From contig CALWIE010000044.1 in the NCBI GenBank assembly GCA_944380625.1, forward strand, positions 1 through 24,392: a stretch of 24,392 nucleotides of DNA, read 5' to 3'. This document shows, one piece after another, positions 8,038 through 14,549 of this stretch (position 1 is its first letter; every line of letters begins with the position of its first letter). The position numbers and the translations under genes were made by a program. The DNA comes from an uncultured Clostridia bacterium. GTDB taxonomy: Bacteria; Bacillota_A; Clostridia; Oscillospirales; Acutalibacteraceae. The notes under the pieces are model-generated. The model was not told where the DNA came from, made no database searches, and was given only the letters and a program-made list of their open reading frames with translations.

Positions 8038-8066
8038 TTGCGCTTTGGGGGGGAATCGTGTAAAAT
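8038..8066 (+). promoter_or_regulatory. Promoter of the RING-like protein gene
   Basis: TTGCGC (8038-8043), a 17-base spacer containing GGGGGGG, and TAAAAT (8061-8066). Divergent from the prfB promoter about 65 bases away; the start codon of the plus-strand gene follows 50 bases on. Confidence 0.65.
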
Positions 8067-8115
8067 AAGGGAAAGCCATGTTTTGAATGCTGTGAAAAAG
8101 GAATGGACCAATCGT

Positions 8116-9126
8116 ATGCTGGATTATACCGGAATCAAATGCCCCGTGTGCGGAAAGCCCTTCCGCGCCGAGGACGACATCGTCGTGTGCCCGGAGTGCG
8201 GCGCGCCCTACCACCGAGCCTGCTACCAGGAGAAGGGCAGCTGCGTCTTTCAGGACCTGCATCAGCAGGGCAAGTCCTGGGAGCCCCCCGAGCCTCCCCA
8301 GCCTGCGGACCCCCGGACGGAGATCAAGGACCAGGAGTGCCCGGTGTGCGGCACCTTGAACGCCCACAGCGCCCTGTACTGCAACCGGTGCGGCGCCTCT
8401 TTGAAGGAGGAGCCCTCCCGGCAGCCCCCGCCCTCTTGGGACAGCGCCTCCCAGCAGCGCTCTGGCTTTGGGGGCGCCGTGCCCCCCTTTGCCTTTGACC
8501 CCATGGGCGGCGTCTCCCCTGCGGAAGAGCTGGACCCGGGCGTCACCTTTGGGGACGCCTCTAAACTGGTCAAGCAGAACACCGGCTACTATATGCCCGT
8601 GTTCCGCTACATCAAGATGACCGGCCGCAACAAATTCAGCTTCACCGCTTTCCTCTTTTCCGGGGCGTGGATGCTCTACCGCAAACAGTACAAGTACGGG
8701 GCCATCGTCACCGCCCTCATGTTCGCCCTGTACATCGGCTACCTGTGCGCCAACCTCTTCGTGGCCACCCCCCTGATGCTGGACCTGATGGAGGAAGTGG
8801 GCGCCGACCTGACCCAGACCATGGCCCTGACAAACGACCAGCTGCTGGCCATCACCCAGATCCTGATGGAGCGGCCTGTCCTCTACCTGCTGCTCTCCCT
8901 GCCCATGCTCTGCCTGGGGGTGATGCTGGGGGTGATGCTCTTTGTGGGCGTACGGGGCAACAAGATGTACATGCGCCACTGCGTGCGCACCGCCCACGCG
9001 GTGAAGGCCCCCGGCGCCGGGGACGTCTCCGCCGCCCTGGACGAGAGAGGCGGGGTCAACGTACCCATTGCCGTTTGCCTTTTTGTGTGCTATCTGATCG
9101 TAGTGAACATCCCCCTGTGGCTGTAA
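8116..9126 (+). CDS. RING-like / zinc-ribbon membrane protein with DUF2628-like domain
   Basis: A 336-residue predicted membrane protein. Residues 9-43 hold a prokaryotic RING-like finger: CPVC (9-12), CPEC (25-28), H33, C36 and C43. Residues 75-92 form a zinc ribbon (CPVC...CNRC). A Pro-rich linker (100-140) follows. From about 174 on, SFTAFLFSGAWMLYRKQY resembles the DUF2628 signature and begins a region of about four hydrophobic segments (195-217, 255-280, 316-335 and the DUF core). It probably sits in the cytoplasmic membrane with the zinc domains in the cytosol (inference). The ATG at 8116 is chosen because CPVC follows at once; AAGGA lies 13 bases upstream, a little far. Function unknown; galU follows after 90 bases, so co-transcription is possible. 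Confidence 0.85.
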   Translation: MLDYTGIKCPVCGKPFRAEDDIVVCPECGAPYHRACYQEKGSCVFQDLHQQGKSWEPPEPPQPADPRTEIKDQECPVCGTLNAHSALYCNRCGASLKEEPSRQPPPSWDSASQQRSGFGGAVPPFAFDPMGGVSPAEELDPGVTFGDASKLVKQNTGYYMPVFRYIKMTGRNKFSFTAFLFSGAWMLYRKQYKYGAIVTALMFALYIGYLCANLFVATPLMLDLMEEVGADLTQTMALTNDQLLAITQILMERPVLYLLLSLPMLCLGVMLGVMLFVGVRGNKMYMRHCVRTAHAVKAPGAGDVSAALDERGGVNVPIAVCLFVCYLIVVNIPLWL

Positions 9127-9216
9127 GCCCTGTAAAGGGGCCCGCCCCAGGGAATACGCGTTCCAAAAGCCGCCCTTTCCCGGGCCTTTCGGAGAGAAAA
9201 AGGAGAGAAAACCCCC

Positions 9217-10092
9217 ATGAAAAAAGTGCGCAAAGCCGTCATCCCCGCCGCGGGGCTGGGCACCCGGGTGCTGCCCGCCACCAAGGTGATGCCCAAAGAG
9301 ATGCTGCCCATTGTGGACAAGCCCGCCATCCAATATATTGTGGAGGAGGCCGCCGCCTCGGGCATTGAGGACATTCTCATCATCACCAACCGGGGCAAAG
9401 GCCTTTTGGAGGACCACTTTGACCGGGCCCCCGAGCTGGAACGCAGGCTCTCCGGGGACCCGGCCAAGGAGGCCATTTTAAACGAGGTGGTGGGCATCTC
9501 CCAGCTGGCGAACATCTTCTACGTGCGCCAGAAGGAGACCAAGGGCCTGGGCCACGCCATCGGCTGTGCCCGGGAGTTTGTGGGGGACGAGCCCTTTGCC
9601 GTCCTCTACGGGGACGACGTGATCCTGGGCGAGGACCCTGCCTGCGGCCAGCTGATCCGGGCCTATGAGGAATTCGGCAGCGGCGTGGTGGGCGTCAAGG
9701 AGGTGGCCCCGGAGGTGATCGGCCGGTACTCCTCCTTAAAGGTGGAGCCCATCCGGGACAACTGCTTCCGCTGCACGGACATGATCGAAAAGCCCAAAAA
9801 GGGCCAGGAGATGTCCCTGTACTCCATTTTGGGGCGGTGCGTGCTGCCCCCGGAGATCTTCGACATTTTGGACAAGACCCCTCCCGGGGCCGGCGGGGAA
9901 ATTCAGCTGACAGACGCCATGGGCACACTGGCCCGCCGGGACGGGATGGTGGCCGTGGACTTCACCGGCACCCGCTACGACATGGGCAACAAGCTGGGTA
10001 TTATGCAGGCCAGCGTGGAGGTGGCCCTGAAACACCCGGAGATCGGCGAGGCCTTCCGGGCGTACCTGAAGGAACTGTGCCAGTCCCTATGA
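9217..10092 (+). CDS. galU: UTP-glucose-1-phosphate uridylyltransferase
   Basis: A 291-residue nucleotidyltransferase making UDP-glucose from UTP and glucose-1-phosphate, a precursor for cell-surface polysaccharides and glycolipids. Signatures: VIPAAGLGTRVLPATKVMPKEMLPIVDKP at the N-terminus (nucleotide-binding loop with the catalytic Arg and Lys), FAVLYGDDVI (metal-binding Asp), MIEKPKKG, GGEIQLTDAM and a C-terminal Y-D-M-G-N-K-L-G stretch. Length is normal. The ATG follows AAGGAGAG by eight bases. It lies after the RING-like protein with no clear terminator between, so it may share that promoter. Confidence 0.96.
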   Translation: MKKVRKAVIPAAGLGTRVLPATKVMPKEMLPIVDKPAIQYIVEEAAASGIEDILIITNRGKGLLEDHFDRAPELERRLSGDPAKEAILNEVVGISQLANIFYVRQKETKGLGHAIGCAREFVGDEPFAVLYGDDVILGEDPACGQLIRAYEEFGSGVVGVKEVAPEVIGRYSSLKVEPIRDNCFRCTDMIEKPKKGQEMSLYSILGRCVLPPEIFDILDKTPPGAGGEIQLTDAMGTLARRDGMVAVDFTGTRYDMGNKLGIMQASVEVALKHPEIGEAFRAYLKELCQSL

Positions 10093-10164
10093 CATGGGAA
10101 AACCTGTAAACCCCGCCCCTGGCCCCGCCGGGGGCATTTCCAAAAAAGCGAGGAGGCGCGCTCC

Positions 10165-10794
10165 ATGGGGACTATCTACTTTCCCAGCTGCAATTTTACC
10201 AAGGCAAGCCCCGAAACCGCCAAAAAACTGCGGGCATACATGAAGGAGAAAATGCCCGTAGCGGGCTGCTGCCGCTGTGACAAGACCCCCTATCCCAGGG
10301 GGGACACGGCTCTCTACTTCTGTCAGGCCTGCCGGGAGACCTTGGAGCAAAAGCCGGAAAACCGGCTGGTGCTTCAAAACCTATTTGTCTGGCTGAACGC
10401 TCAGGAGGACTTTCCCTGGCCAGACCGCCGGGGGCTCACCGTCAACGTGCAGGACTGCTGGCGGGACCGGGACCACCCGGAGATCTTCGAGGCGGTACGT
10501 TCCTGCCTGCGGAAAATGGGCGTCTCCATTCTGGAGATGGAGGAGAACCGGGAAAAGTCCGTATTCTGCGGGAACCTGCACTTTGAGCCCCGCCTCCCGG
10601 AAAACCGGGCTCTTGTGGAGAGCCGCCCGGGTGTTCCCCTTTACGACTACACCCAAGAGGAACAGGCCCGCTTATTCTCGGAGCAGGCAAAAAAACTCAC
10701 CGCCCCTCTGGCGGTGACCTACTGCAACCGCTGCACCGCGGGGCTCCTTCTGGGCGGCGCCAACGCCGTCCATCTCCTCGACCTACTTTTCTGA
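10165..10794 (+). CDS. Cysteine-rich CCG-domain protein (HdrB-like)
   Basis: A 209-residue protein with a duplicated cysteine-rich layout like the CCG domains of heterodisulfide reductase subunit B and related Fe-S oxidoreductases. First half: C9, C35-C36 and C53xxC56. Second half: C98, C135 (followed by Gly instead of a second Cys) and C187xxC190. Such domains bind unusual [4Fe-4S] clusters and handle thiol/disulfide chemistry in electron-transfer complexes; no partner subunits are encoded nearby. The start ATG follows GCGAGGAGGCG. The last four residues (DLLF) and the stop are read from a 13-base direct repeat, the edge of an intergenic hairpin repeat, so the natural C-terminus may have been rewritten. 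The role here is unknown. Confidence 0.8.
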   Translation: MGTIYFPSCNFTKASPETAKKLRAYMKEKMPVAGCCRCDKTPYPRGDTALYFCQACRETLEQKPENRLVLQNLFVWLNAQEDFPWPDRRGLTVNVQDCWRDRDHPEIFEAVRSCLRKMGVSILEMEENREKSVFCGNLHFEPRLPENRALVESRPGVPLYDYTQEEQARLFSEQAKKLTAPLAVTYCNRCTAGLLLGGANAVHLLDLLF

Positions 10795-10839
10795 CCTACT
10801 TTTCTGAAGAAAAGTAGGCAAAAGACTTTTAAGTCGCGC
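10780..10839 (+). repeat. Intergenic hairpin repeat, copy A (with 13-bp tandem duplication)
   Basis: GACCTACTTTTCT occurs twice in tandem (10780-10792, 10793-10805). The second copy forms a perfect 11-bp hairpin (10795-10805 with 10808-10818). It is followed by CAAAAGACTTTTAAGTCGCGC, which matches the reverse complement of copies B and C (CAAAGAACTTTTACTTCGCGC), so this copy is inverted relative to them. Confidence 0.75.
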
Positions 10840-10901
10840 CCCGCTCGCTGGCGCTCGCTCATAAGGTGCGGGTGATTCCCTTGGTGGCGCGGCACACACC
10901 C

Positions 10902-10943
10902 CGGTGCGCGAAGTAAAAGTTCTTTGCTTCCTTTTTCAAAAAG
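10902..10943 (-). repeat. Intergenic hairpin repeat, copy B
   Basis: Bases 10902-10930 are identical to 11028-11056 (copy C) at 28 of 29 positions. They are followed by a small inverted repeat CTTTTT/AAAAAG at 10931-10943, the counterpart of the hairpins of copies A and C. Confidence 0.8.
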
Positions 10944-11027
10944 CGAAACACGAGGCCCCTCCCCCGCCCCGGCAAATACGCGGGCGGGAAGCTGCCGGCC
11001 CCCGCTGAGGGCGCGCGGCGCAAGCCG

Positions 11028-11074
11028 CGGTGCGCGAGGTAAAAGTTCTTTGCTTCTTTCTTTCAAGAAAGAAG
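11028..11074 (-). repeat. Intergenic hairpin repeat, copy C
   Basis: Carries the shared 29-base core (11028-11056). It ends in a perfect 10-bp hairpin, CTTCTTTCTT/AAGAAAGAAG (11053-11062 with 11065-11074), only 10 bases before the rpsF -35 box. Confidence 0.8.
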
Positions 11075-11083
11075 GGATTTCCC

Positions 11084-11112
11084 TTGACTTTTGAAAAACT
11101 TGCCGGTATAAT
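11084..11112 (+). promoter_or_regulatory. Strong promoter of rpsF-ssb-rpsR
   Basis: TTGACT (11084-11089), a 17-base spacer and a perfect TATAAT (11107-11112). Transcription would start near 11119, giving a leader of about 94 bases. Confidence 0.88.
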
Positions 11113-11129
11113 ATTAGCCGTTGACTTTT

Positions 11130-11150
11130 CGTTAGATCCTAACGATTTTT
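11130..11150 (+). promoter_or_regulatory. Leader hairpin with T tract (possible attenuator)
   Basis: TCGTTAG/CTAACGA form a 7-bp stem with an ATC loop (11129-11145), followed by TTTTT. It lies near the 5' end of the rpsF transcript. The AT-rich stem is weak, so it may be a pause or partial terminator, or simply a 5' protecting hairpin. Confidence 0.4.
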
Positions 11151-11157
11151 CATCCTT

Positions 11158-11184
11158 GCTCCGGGACAGATAACCGCCCGGGGC
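11158..11184 (+). promoter_or_regulatory. Candidate S6:S18-binding leader element
   Basis: An 8-bp stem (11158-11165 with 11177-11184, one G-U pair) closes an 11-base loop ACAGATAACCG. A CCG-containing hairpin in rpsF leaders is known to be bound by the S6:S18 complex for autogenous repression. Position and the loop ACCG fit, and both rpsF and rpsR lie downstream. The call rests on motif and position only. Confidence 0.6.
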
Positions 11185-11212
11185 CAAAAGACCAAAAGGA
11201 GGTGCAATACAA

Positions 11213-11617
11213 ATGGCAGAAGGAAAGAACCTCTACGAGACCGTCATCGTCACTTCCGCGAAACTGGGGGAAGAGGGCAGCGCGGAGCTCGTGAACCGGT
11301 TCAAGGCTCTCATCGAGGAGCACGGTACTGTTGAAAGTGTTGACGATTGGGGGAAGCGCCGCTTCGCCTATCCCATCCAGAAGCAGACCGAGGGGTACTA
11401 CACGCTGATCAACTTCCAGAGCGAGCCGGAGTTTACGGCTGAGCTGGACCGGCGTTACCAGATCACCGACGGCATCCTGCGCACCATCATCATCAAGCGC
11501 GATCCCCGTCACGTGGCGGCCCAGAAGCCTCAGAAGGCTGTGGCAGCGGAAGAGAACAACATCGACGTGGAAGCCATCGCCGCAGAAGCTGTGGAAGCGG
11601 CCGGCTCCGCTGAGTGA
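11213..11617 (+). CDS. rpsF: Small ribosomal subunit protein S6
   Basis: A 134-residue 30S protein that binds 16S rRNA together with S18. Visible: YETVIVTSAKL at the N-terminus, VDDWGKRRFAYPIQKQTEGYYTLINF (the core beta strand region) and ITDGILRTIIIKRD. After about residue 100 there is an Ala/Glu-rich tail, common in Gram-positive S6. The ATG at 11213 follows AAAAGGAGG with good spacing. First gene of the classical rpsF-ssb-rpsR operon. Confidence 0.97.
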   Translation: MAEGKNLYETVIVTSAKLGEEGSAELVNRFKALIEEHGTVESVDDWGKRRFAYPIQKQTEGYYTLINFQSEPEFTAELDRRYQITDGILRTIIIKRDPRHVAAQKPQKAVAAEENNIDVEAIAAEAVEAAGSAE

Positions 11618-11643
11618 TCTTTACGAAAGCGAGTGCTTGAGAA

Positions 11644-12120
11644 ATGCTGAATGTTGCCGTGATTATGGGCCGCCTGGCGGCCGACCCGGAATTGAGACAC
11701 ACTCCCAACGGCGTGGCTGTCACATCCTTTACGCTGGCTGTGGACCGCAGCTATGCCCGCGCGGGCACTGAGCGCCAGACCGACTGGATTGACGTGGTGG
11801 CTTGGAGGCAGACCGCCGAGTTTGTCTGCAAGTACTTCACCAAGGGCCAGATGATGGCGGTGACCGGTTCCATCCAGACCCGGAGCTATGAGGACCGCAA
11901 CGGCAATAAGCGCAAGGCTGTGGAGATTCAGGCAAACGAGGTAAACTTCGCCAGCCCCAAACGGGAAGGCGGCTCTTTTGGCGGTGATCAGCCCTATGGC
12001 CAGCCCCGGGCCTCTGCGCCGGCGCAGCCCGCCGCTTTCAGCGAACCTGCTCCCGCCTATTCCAGCGGTAGCAGCGAGGATTTTGAAGAGATCCTGGGAG
12101 ACGACGATCTCCCCTTCTGA
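11644..12120 (+). CDS. ssb: Single-stranded DNA-binding protein
   Basis: A 158-residue SSB that coats single-stranded DNA in replication and repair. The OB fold covers roughly residues 1-105 (LNVAVIMGRLAADPELR, VTSFTLAVDRSY, TDWIDVVAWRQTAEF, VTGSIQTRSYEDRNG). A disordered Gly/Pro/Ala/Ser linker and an acidic tail ending DDDLPF follow; that tail binds partner proteins. The Shine-Dalgarno before the ATG is poor (CTTGAGAA), suggesting coupling to rpsF 26 bases upstream. Normal length. Confidence 0.97.
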   Translation: MLNVAVIMGRLAADPELRHTPNGVAVTSFTLAVDRSYARAGTERQTDWIDVVAWRQTAEFVCKYFTKGQMMAVTGSIQTRSYEDRNGNKRKAVEIQANEVNFASPKREGGSFGGDQPYGQPRASAPAQPAAFSEPAPAYSSGSSEDFEEILGDDDLPF

Positions 12121-12173
12121 GCCAGGCTCGGAAGAAACCCCTTCCCACAATTTTGTAAAGGAGGCTTTTTGGC

Positions 12174-12422
12174 ATGGCCGATAGACCCGAAAGAGAAGCC
12201 CGCCGCGGACGCAAGGGACGCAGAAAAGTGTGCAGCTTCTGCGTGGACAGAGCTGAGTTCATCGATTACAAGGACGTGGCCAAGCTGCGCCGTTTCATCT
12301 CCGAGAGAGGCAAGATCCTCCCCCGCCGCGTGACCGGCACCTGCGCCCGCCATCAGCGCGCCCTGACTGTGGCGATCAAGCGCGCCCGCCATCTGGCGCT
12401 GCTGCCCTACACTTCTGACTGA
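12174..12422 (+). CDS. rpsR: Small ribosomal subunit protein S18 (Cys-containing form)
   Basis: An 82-residue 30S protein, partner of S6. Visible: the CSFC pair at about 20-23, [32 protein letters not shown] and [12 protein letters not shown]. The CxxC and CxxH pairs mark the zinc-ribbon (C+) type of S18, rather than the zinc-free type that cells use under zinc limitation. Preceded by AAAGGAGGC. Last gene of the operon. Confidence 0.97.
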   Translation: MADRPEREARRGRKGRRKVCSFCVDRAEFIDYKDVAKLRRFISERGKILPRRVTGTCARHQRALTVAIKRARHLALLPYTSD

Positions 12423-12437
12423 TCGACCCGCAAAGCA

Positions 12438-12467
12438 AAGAGGCTTTCCCCCTGGGAGGGCCTTTTT
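12438..12467 (+). terminator. Terminator of rpsF-ssb-rpsR
   Basis: AGGCTTTCCC (12441-12450) pairs with GGGAGGGCCT (12454-12463) across a CCT loop (ten pairs, two of them G-U), followed by TTTT. Confidence 0.88.
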
Positions 12468-12526
12468 CATTTTGCCCTTTGAAGGAAAAAATCCCGCGCC
12501 CGGCGCTTTTTGAAAGGAGACCGCCT

Positions 12527-13327
12527 ATGAAGTACTTTGACGCCCACATCCACTTTTTCCCGGACAAGCTGGCGGGCAAGGCCCTGCCCCGGCTGCGGGA
12601 GATCAGCAAGTGCCAGACCCACAGTGAGGGCACCCGCTCGGACACGGTGGAAAAGCTGGAGAGCTGGGGCTGCGCCGGGGGCATGGCCCTGCACATCGCC
12701 ACTAACGCCCACCAGCAGACCTCGGTGAACAACTTCGCCCAGGAGTCCCAGGGGGGAAACATCTATTGCTTTGGAAGCGTCTACCCCTTTGCGGAAAACG
12801 CCCTGGAGGAGATGGGCCGCATCAAGGAGATGGGCCTTTACGGCATAAAGCTCCACCCGGACTACCAGGAGTTCTTCATTGGGGACGAGGGGGCCCTGCC
12901 CCTCTATGAGGAAGCCCAGCGCCTGGGGCTGCCCGTGGCCTTCCACACCGGGAGGGATCCCCTCTCCCCTCACCTGATCCACTGCCCTTCGGAGGTGCTG
13001 GGGAAGATTGCGGACCTGTTCCCCCGGCTCACCATTATCGCCGCCCACATGGGGGGGATGGAAACCCCCCAGGCGGCCGCCCGGCACCTGGCGGGCAAGC
13101 GGAACGTGTATTTCGACACGGCCTTTGCCTCCCACTTTTTAAACGCTTCCCAGCTGGAGGAGCTCATCCGGCTCCACGGGGCGGACCGGGTGCTCTTTGC
13201 CACCGACTGCCCCTGGAGCACCGTCCCTGCCGAGCGGGCGCTGCTGGAGGCCACCGGCCTCTCACCGGCGGAGAAGGAGCGCGTCGCCTGCAAAAACGCC
13301 GAGGAGCTTTTTGGCATCACAATTTGA
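12527..13327 (+). CDS. Amidohydrolase-2 family metal-dependent hydrolase
   Basis: A 266-residue TIM-barrel hydrolase of the amidohydrolase superfamily (Amidohydro_2 type, related to decarboxylases and lactonases). Metal and active-site candidates: H7xH9 in DAHIHFF, K108 and H110 in GIKLHPD, H140 in AFHTG, H174 in AAHMGG and D227 in FATDCPW. Strand ends alternate with helices as expected for the barrel. The ATG at 12527 has AAAGGAGA six bases upstream; the longer frame would start inside the terminator region. The substrate is unknown. It stands alone between a terminator and a lipoprotein promoter. Confidence 0.85.
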   Translation: MKYFDAHIHFFPDKLAGKALPRLREISKCQTHSEGTRSDTVEKLESWGCAGGMALHIATNAHQQTSVNNFAQESQGGNIYCFGSVYPFAENALEEMGRIKEMGLYGIKLHPDYQEFFIGDEGALPLYEEAQRLGLPVAFHTGRDPLSPHLIHCPSEVLGKIADLFPRLTIIAAHMGGMETPQAAARHLAGKRNVYFDTAFASHFLNASQLEELIRLHGADRVLFATDCPWSTVPAERALLEATGLSPAEKERVACKNAEELFGITI

Positions 13328-13352
13328 CAATCGGGGGGAAAACAGGTAGAAT
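13324..13352 (+). promoter_or_regulatory. Promoter of the lipoprotein gene
   Basis: TTGACA (13324-13329), a 17-base spacer with GGGGGG, and TAGAAT (13347-13352). The -35 box overlaps the amidohydrolase stop codon. Confidence 0.8.
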
Positions 13353-13394
13353 ACCAGTTAGAAGAAGCGCTCTGTCGCGGGAGGAAATTCTGCC

Positions 13395-13790
13395 ATGAAA
13401 AAGTGTATCGCCCTGCTCCTGCTGGCGTGCCTGTCTGGGCTGCTGGCGGGGTGCTCCCGTCCCAACTCCCTGGAGCTGGACCTCTCTTACGGCTACGGCG
13501 TCCAGCTGAAGCTGCTCCACCTCAACGCCAGCAACGCCGACCGGGAGGCGTGGATCCGCTCTTTCCAGAAGGCCCTGGAAGACGCCGAACCCCTGGAAAA
13601 GGACGTCTCCCTTTTCGCCTATTACCCGGACTACCGGCTGGAGATCACCGAGGACGGAAAGACCACCGCCGCCGTAGTGGACGTAAACGGGGATTTCATC
13701 GAGTTCTATTACGAAGGGGAAGAGGACCAGACGGTCTACCGCTCCCGGTGCAGCGCCCTGGAGTTCAACGCCCTGATCAACCGGCTTTGA
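13395..13790 (+). CDS. Small putative lipoprotein
   Basis: A 131-residue protein with a lipoprotein signal: MKKC, a Leu-rich hydrophobic stretch, then LAGC at 17-20, so C20 would be lipidated and the mature protein anchored on the outer face of the membrane. The remainder is hydrophilic, with alternating strands and a helix (SNADREAWIRSFQKAL). I recognise no family. The ATG follows GGGAGGAAATTCTGCC. It has its own promoter and terminator, so it is probably monocistronic. Confidence 0.85.
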   Translation: MKKCIALLLLACLSGLLAGCSRPNSLELDLSYGYGVQLKLLHLNASNADREAWIRSFQKALEDAEPLEKDVSLFAYYPDYRLEITEDGKTTAAVVDVNGDFIEFYYEGEEDQTVYRSRCSALEFNALINRL

Positions 13791-13812
13791 GGCCATCCCT
13801 TGAGGCGCCAAA

Positions 13813-13845
13813 ACGCCCGCCGCATCCTCTGCGGCGGGCGTTTTT
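13813..13845. terminator. Terminator between convergent genes (bidirectional)
   Basis: ACGCCCGCCGCA (13813-13824) pairs with TGCGGCGGGCGT (13830-13841), followed by TTTT on the plus strand and by GTTTTGG on the minus strand. It ends the lipoprotein gene, and the stop codon of the SprT-like gene lies in its T tract. Confidence 0.88.
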
Positions 13846-14359
13846 ATCTCCCTTCTTCCCCCTCTTCCGGGACCGGCAGGACCTTCCGACTCCCGCCGCA
13901 GGGGCAGCGGTAGCGCTCCGGGCGGCGCACCGCCTTGGAGAGCCGCCTGCGGGGGAACACCCGGCCGCAGCTCTGGCACTGGAGCAGGTATTTCACCGGG
14001 TCGTGGCGCAGGGGCTGGGACGCCCCCTCCAGGGCCACCGTGGCGGAGATCTCCCGCCCCAGGGCGCGGCCTGCCCTCTCCGCGTAGGCCTTCCACCCCT
14101 TGCCGTGGTTCTGGCAGCCATAGCAGGTGTGGAGCAACTCGTGGGCCAGGGTGGCCTCCAGAAGCCCCCGGTCCTCCAGGACCCAGGCGGAGACCTGGAT
14201 GGCAAAGCGCCCCTCCCTTCCGACGCACAGGCCCAGCCTCCGCCGGGCCCGGGTATTCACCTCCACCTGGGGGCAGATCTCCCGGGCCAGGGGGATCCCC
14301 AGCCCCCGCAGCTCCCCTATGAGGGATTGAAGCAGGGCGTCCAGTTCCCCCTGGGTCAT
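13844..14359 (-). CDS. SprT-like zinc-dependent protein
   Basis: A 171-residue SprT/Spartan-like protein. The metallopeptidase motif HELLH (73-77) is followed by a third ligand candidate, H85, in NHGKGW, the usual HExxH...H layout. A C-terminal zinc ribbon follows: C128xxC131 and C152xC154. Bacterial members are poorly characterised; the eukaryotic relative Spartan degrades DNA-protein crosslinks, so a similar role is only a family-level guess. The ATG at 14359 overlaps the stop of the small membrane protein (ATGA). A longer frame would add a Gly/Ala-rich tail inside that gene. Confidence 0.88.
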   Translation of the reverse strand: MTQGELDALLQSLIGELRGLGIPLAREICPQVEVNTRARRRLGLCVGREGRFAIQVSAWVLEDRGLLEATLAHELLHTCYGCQNHGKGWKAYAERAGRALGREISATVALEGASQPLRHDPVKYLLQCQSCGRVFPRRRLSKAVRRPERYRCPCGGSRKVLPVPEEGEEGR

Positions 14360-14523
14360 GCTCTCCCCTCCCGGCCCAGACGCCAGAGCAGGCACAGCCC
14401 CATGGCCAGCACCGGCAGCACCACCCGCAGGCACAAAAACCCCAGGGGCTCTATGGGGATGTTGGCGTCGGCAAACAGCCCCGCGAGCCAGGCGGCCAAA
14501 ACGATCATCGCGGATGAGAGCAC
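14356..14523 (-). CDS. Small two-segment membrane protein coupled to the SprT-like gene
   Basis: A 55-residue predicted protein starting at GTG (14523), with AGGGGGGAG seven bases upstream. It consists of two hydrophobic stretches, IVLAAWLAGLFA and FLCLRVVLPVLAMGLCLLW, separated by DANIPIEP, and ends in a basic tail (RLGREGRA). An internal ATG (MIVLAAWL) would give 50 residues but is too far from the ribosome binding site. The stop overlaps the SprT-like start by 4 bases, which supports a real, coupled gene. No family recognised. Confidence 0.65.
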   Translation of the reverse strand: MLSSAMIVLAAWLAGLFADANIPIEPLGFLCLRVVLPVLAMGLCLLWRLGREGRA

Positions 14524-14549
14524 TGCTCTCCCCCCTTTTCCTCGAAATT

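Noticed and set aside
7969..9417. A 482-codon minus-strand frame opposite the RING-like gene and galU
   Set aside because: Low-complexity antisense shadow over two recognisable plus-strand genes.
10840..10901. Region between repeat copies A and B examined for CRISPR or a small gene
   Set aside because: No regular spacer pattern and no frame with a ribosome binding site; GC-rich spacer only.
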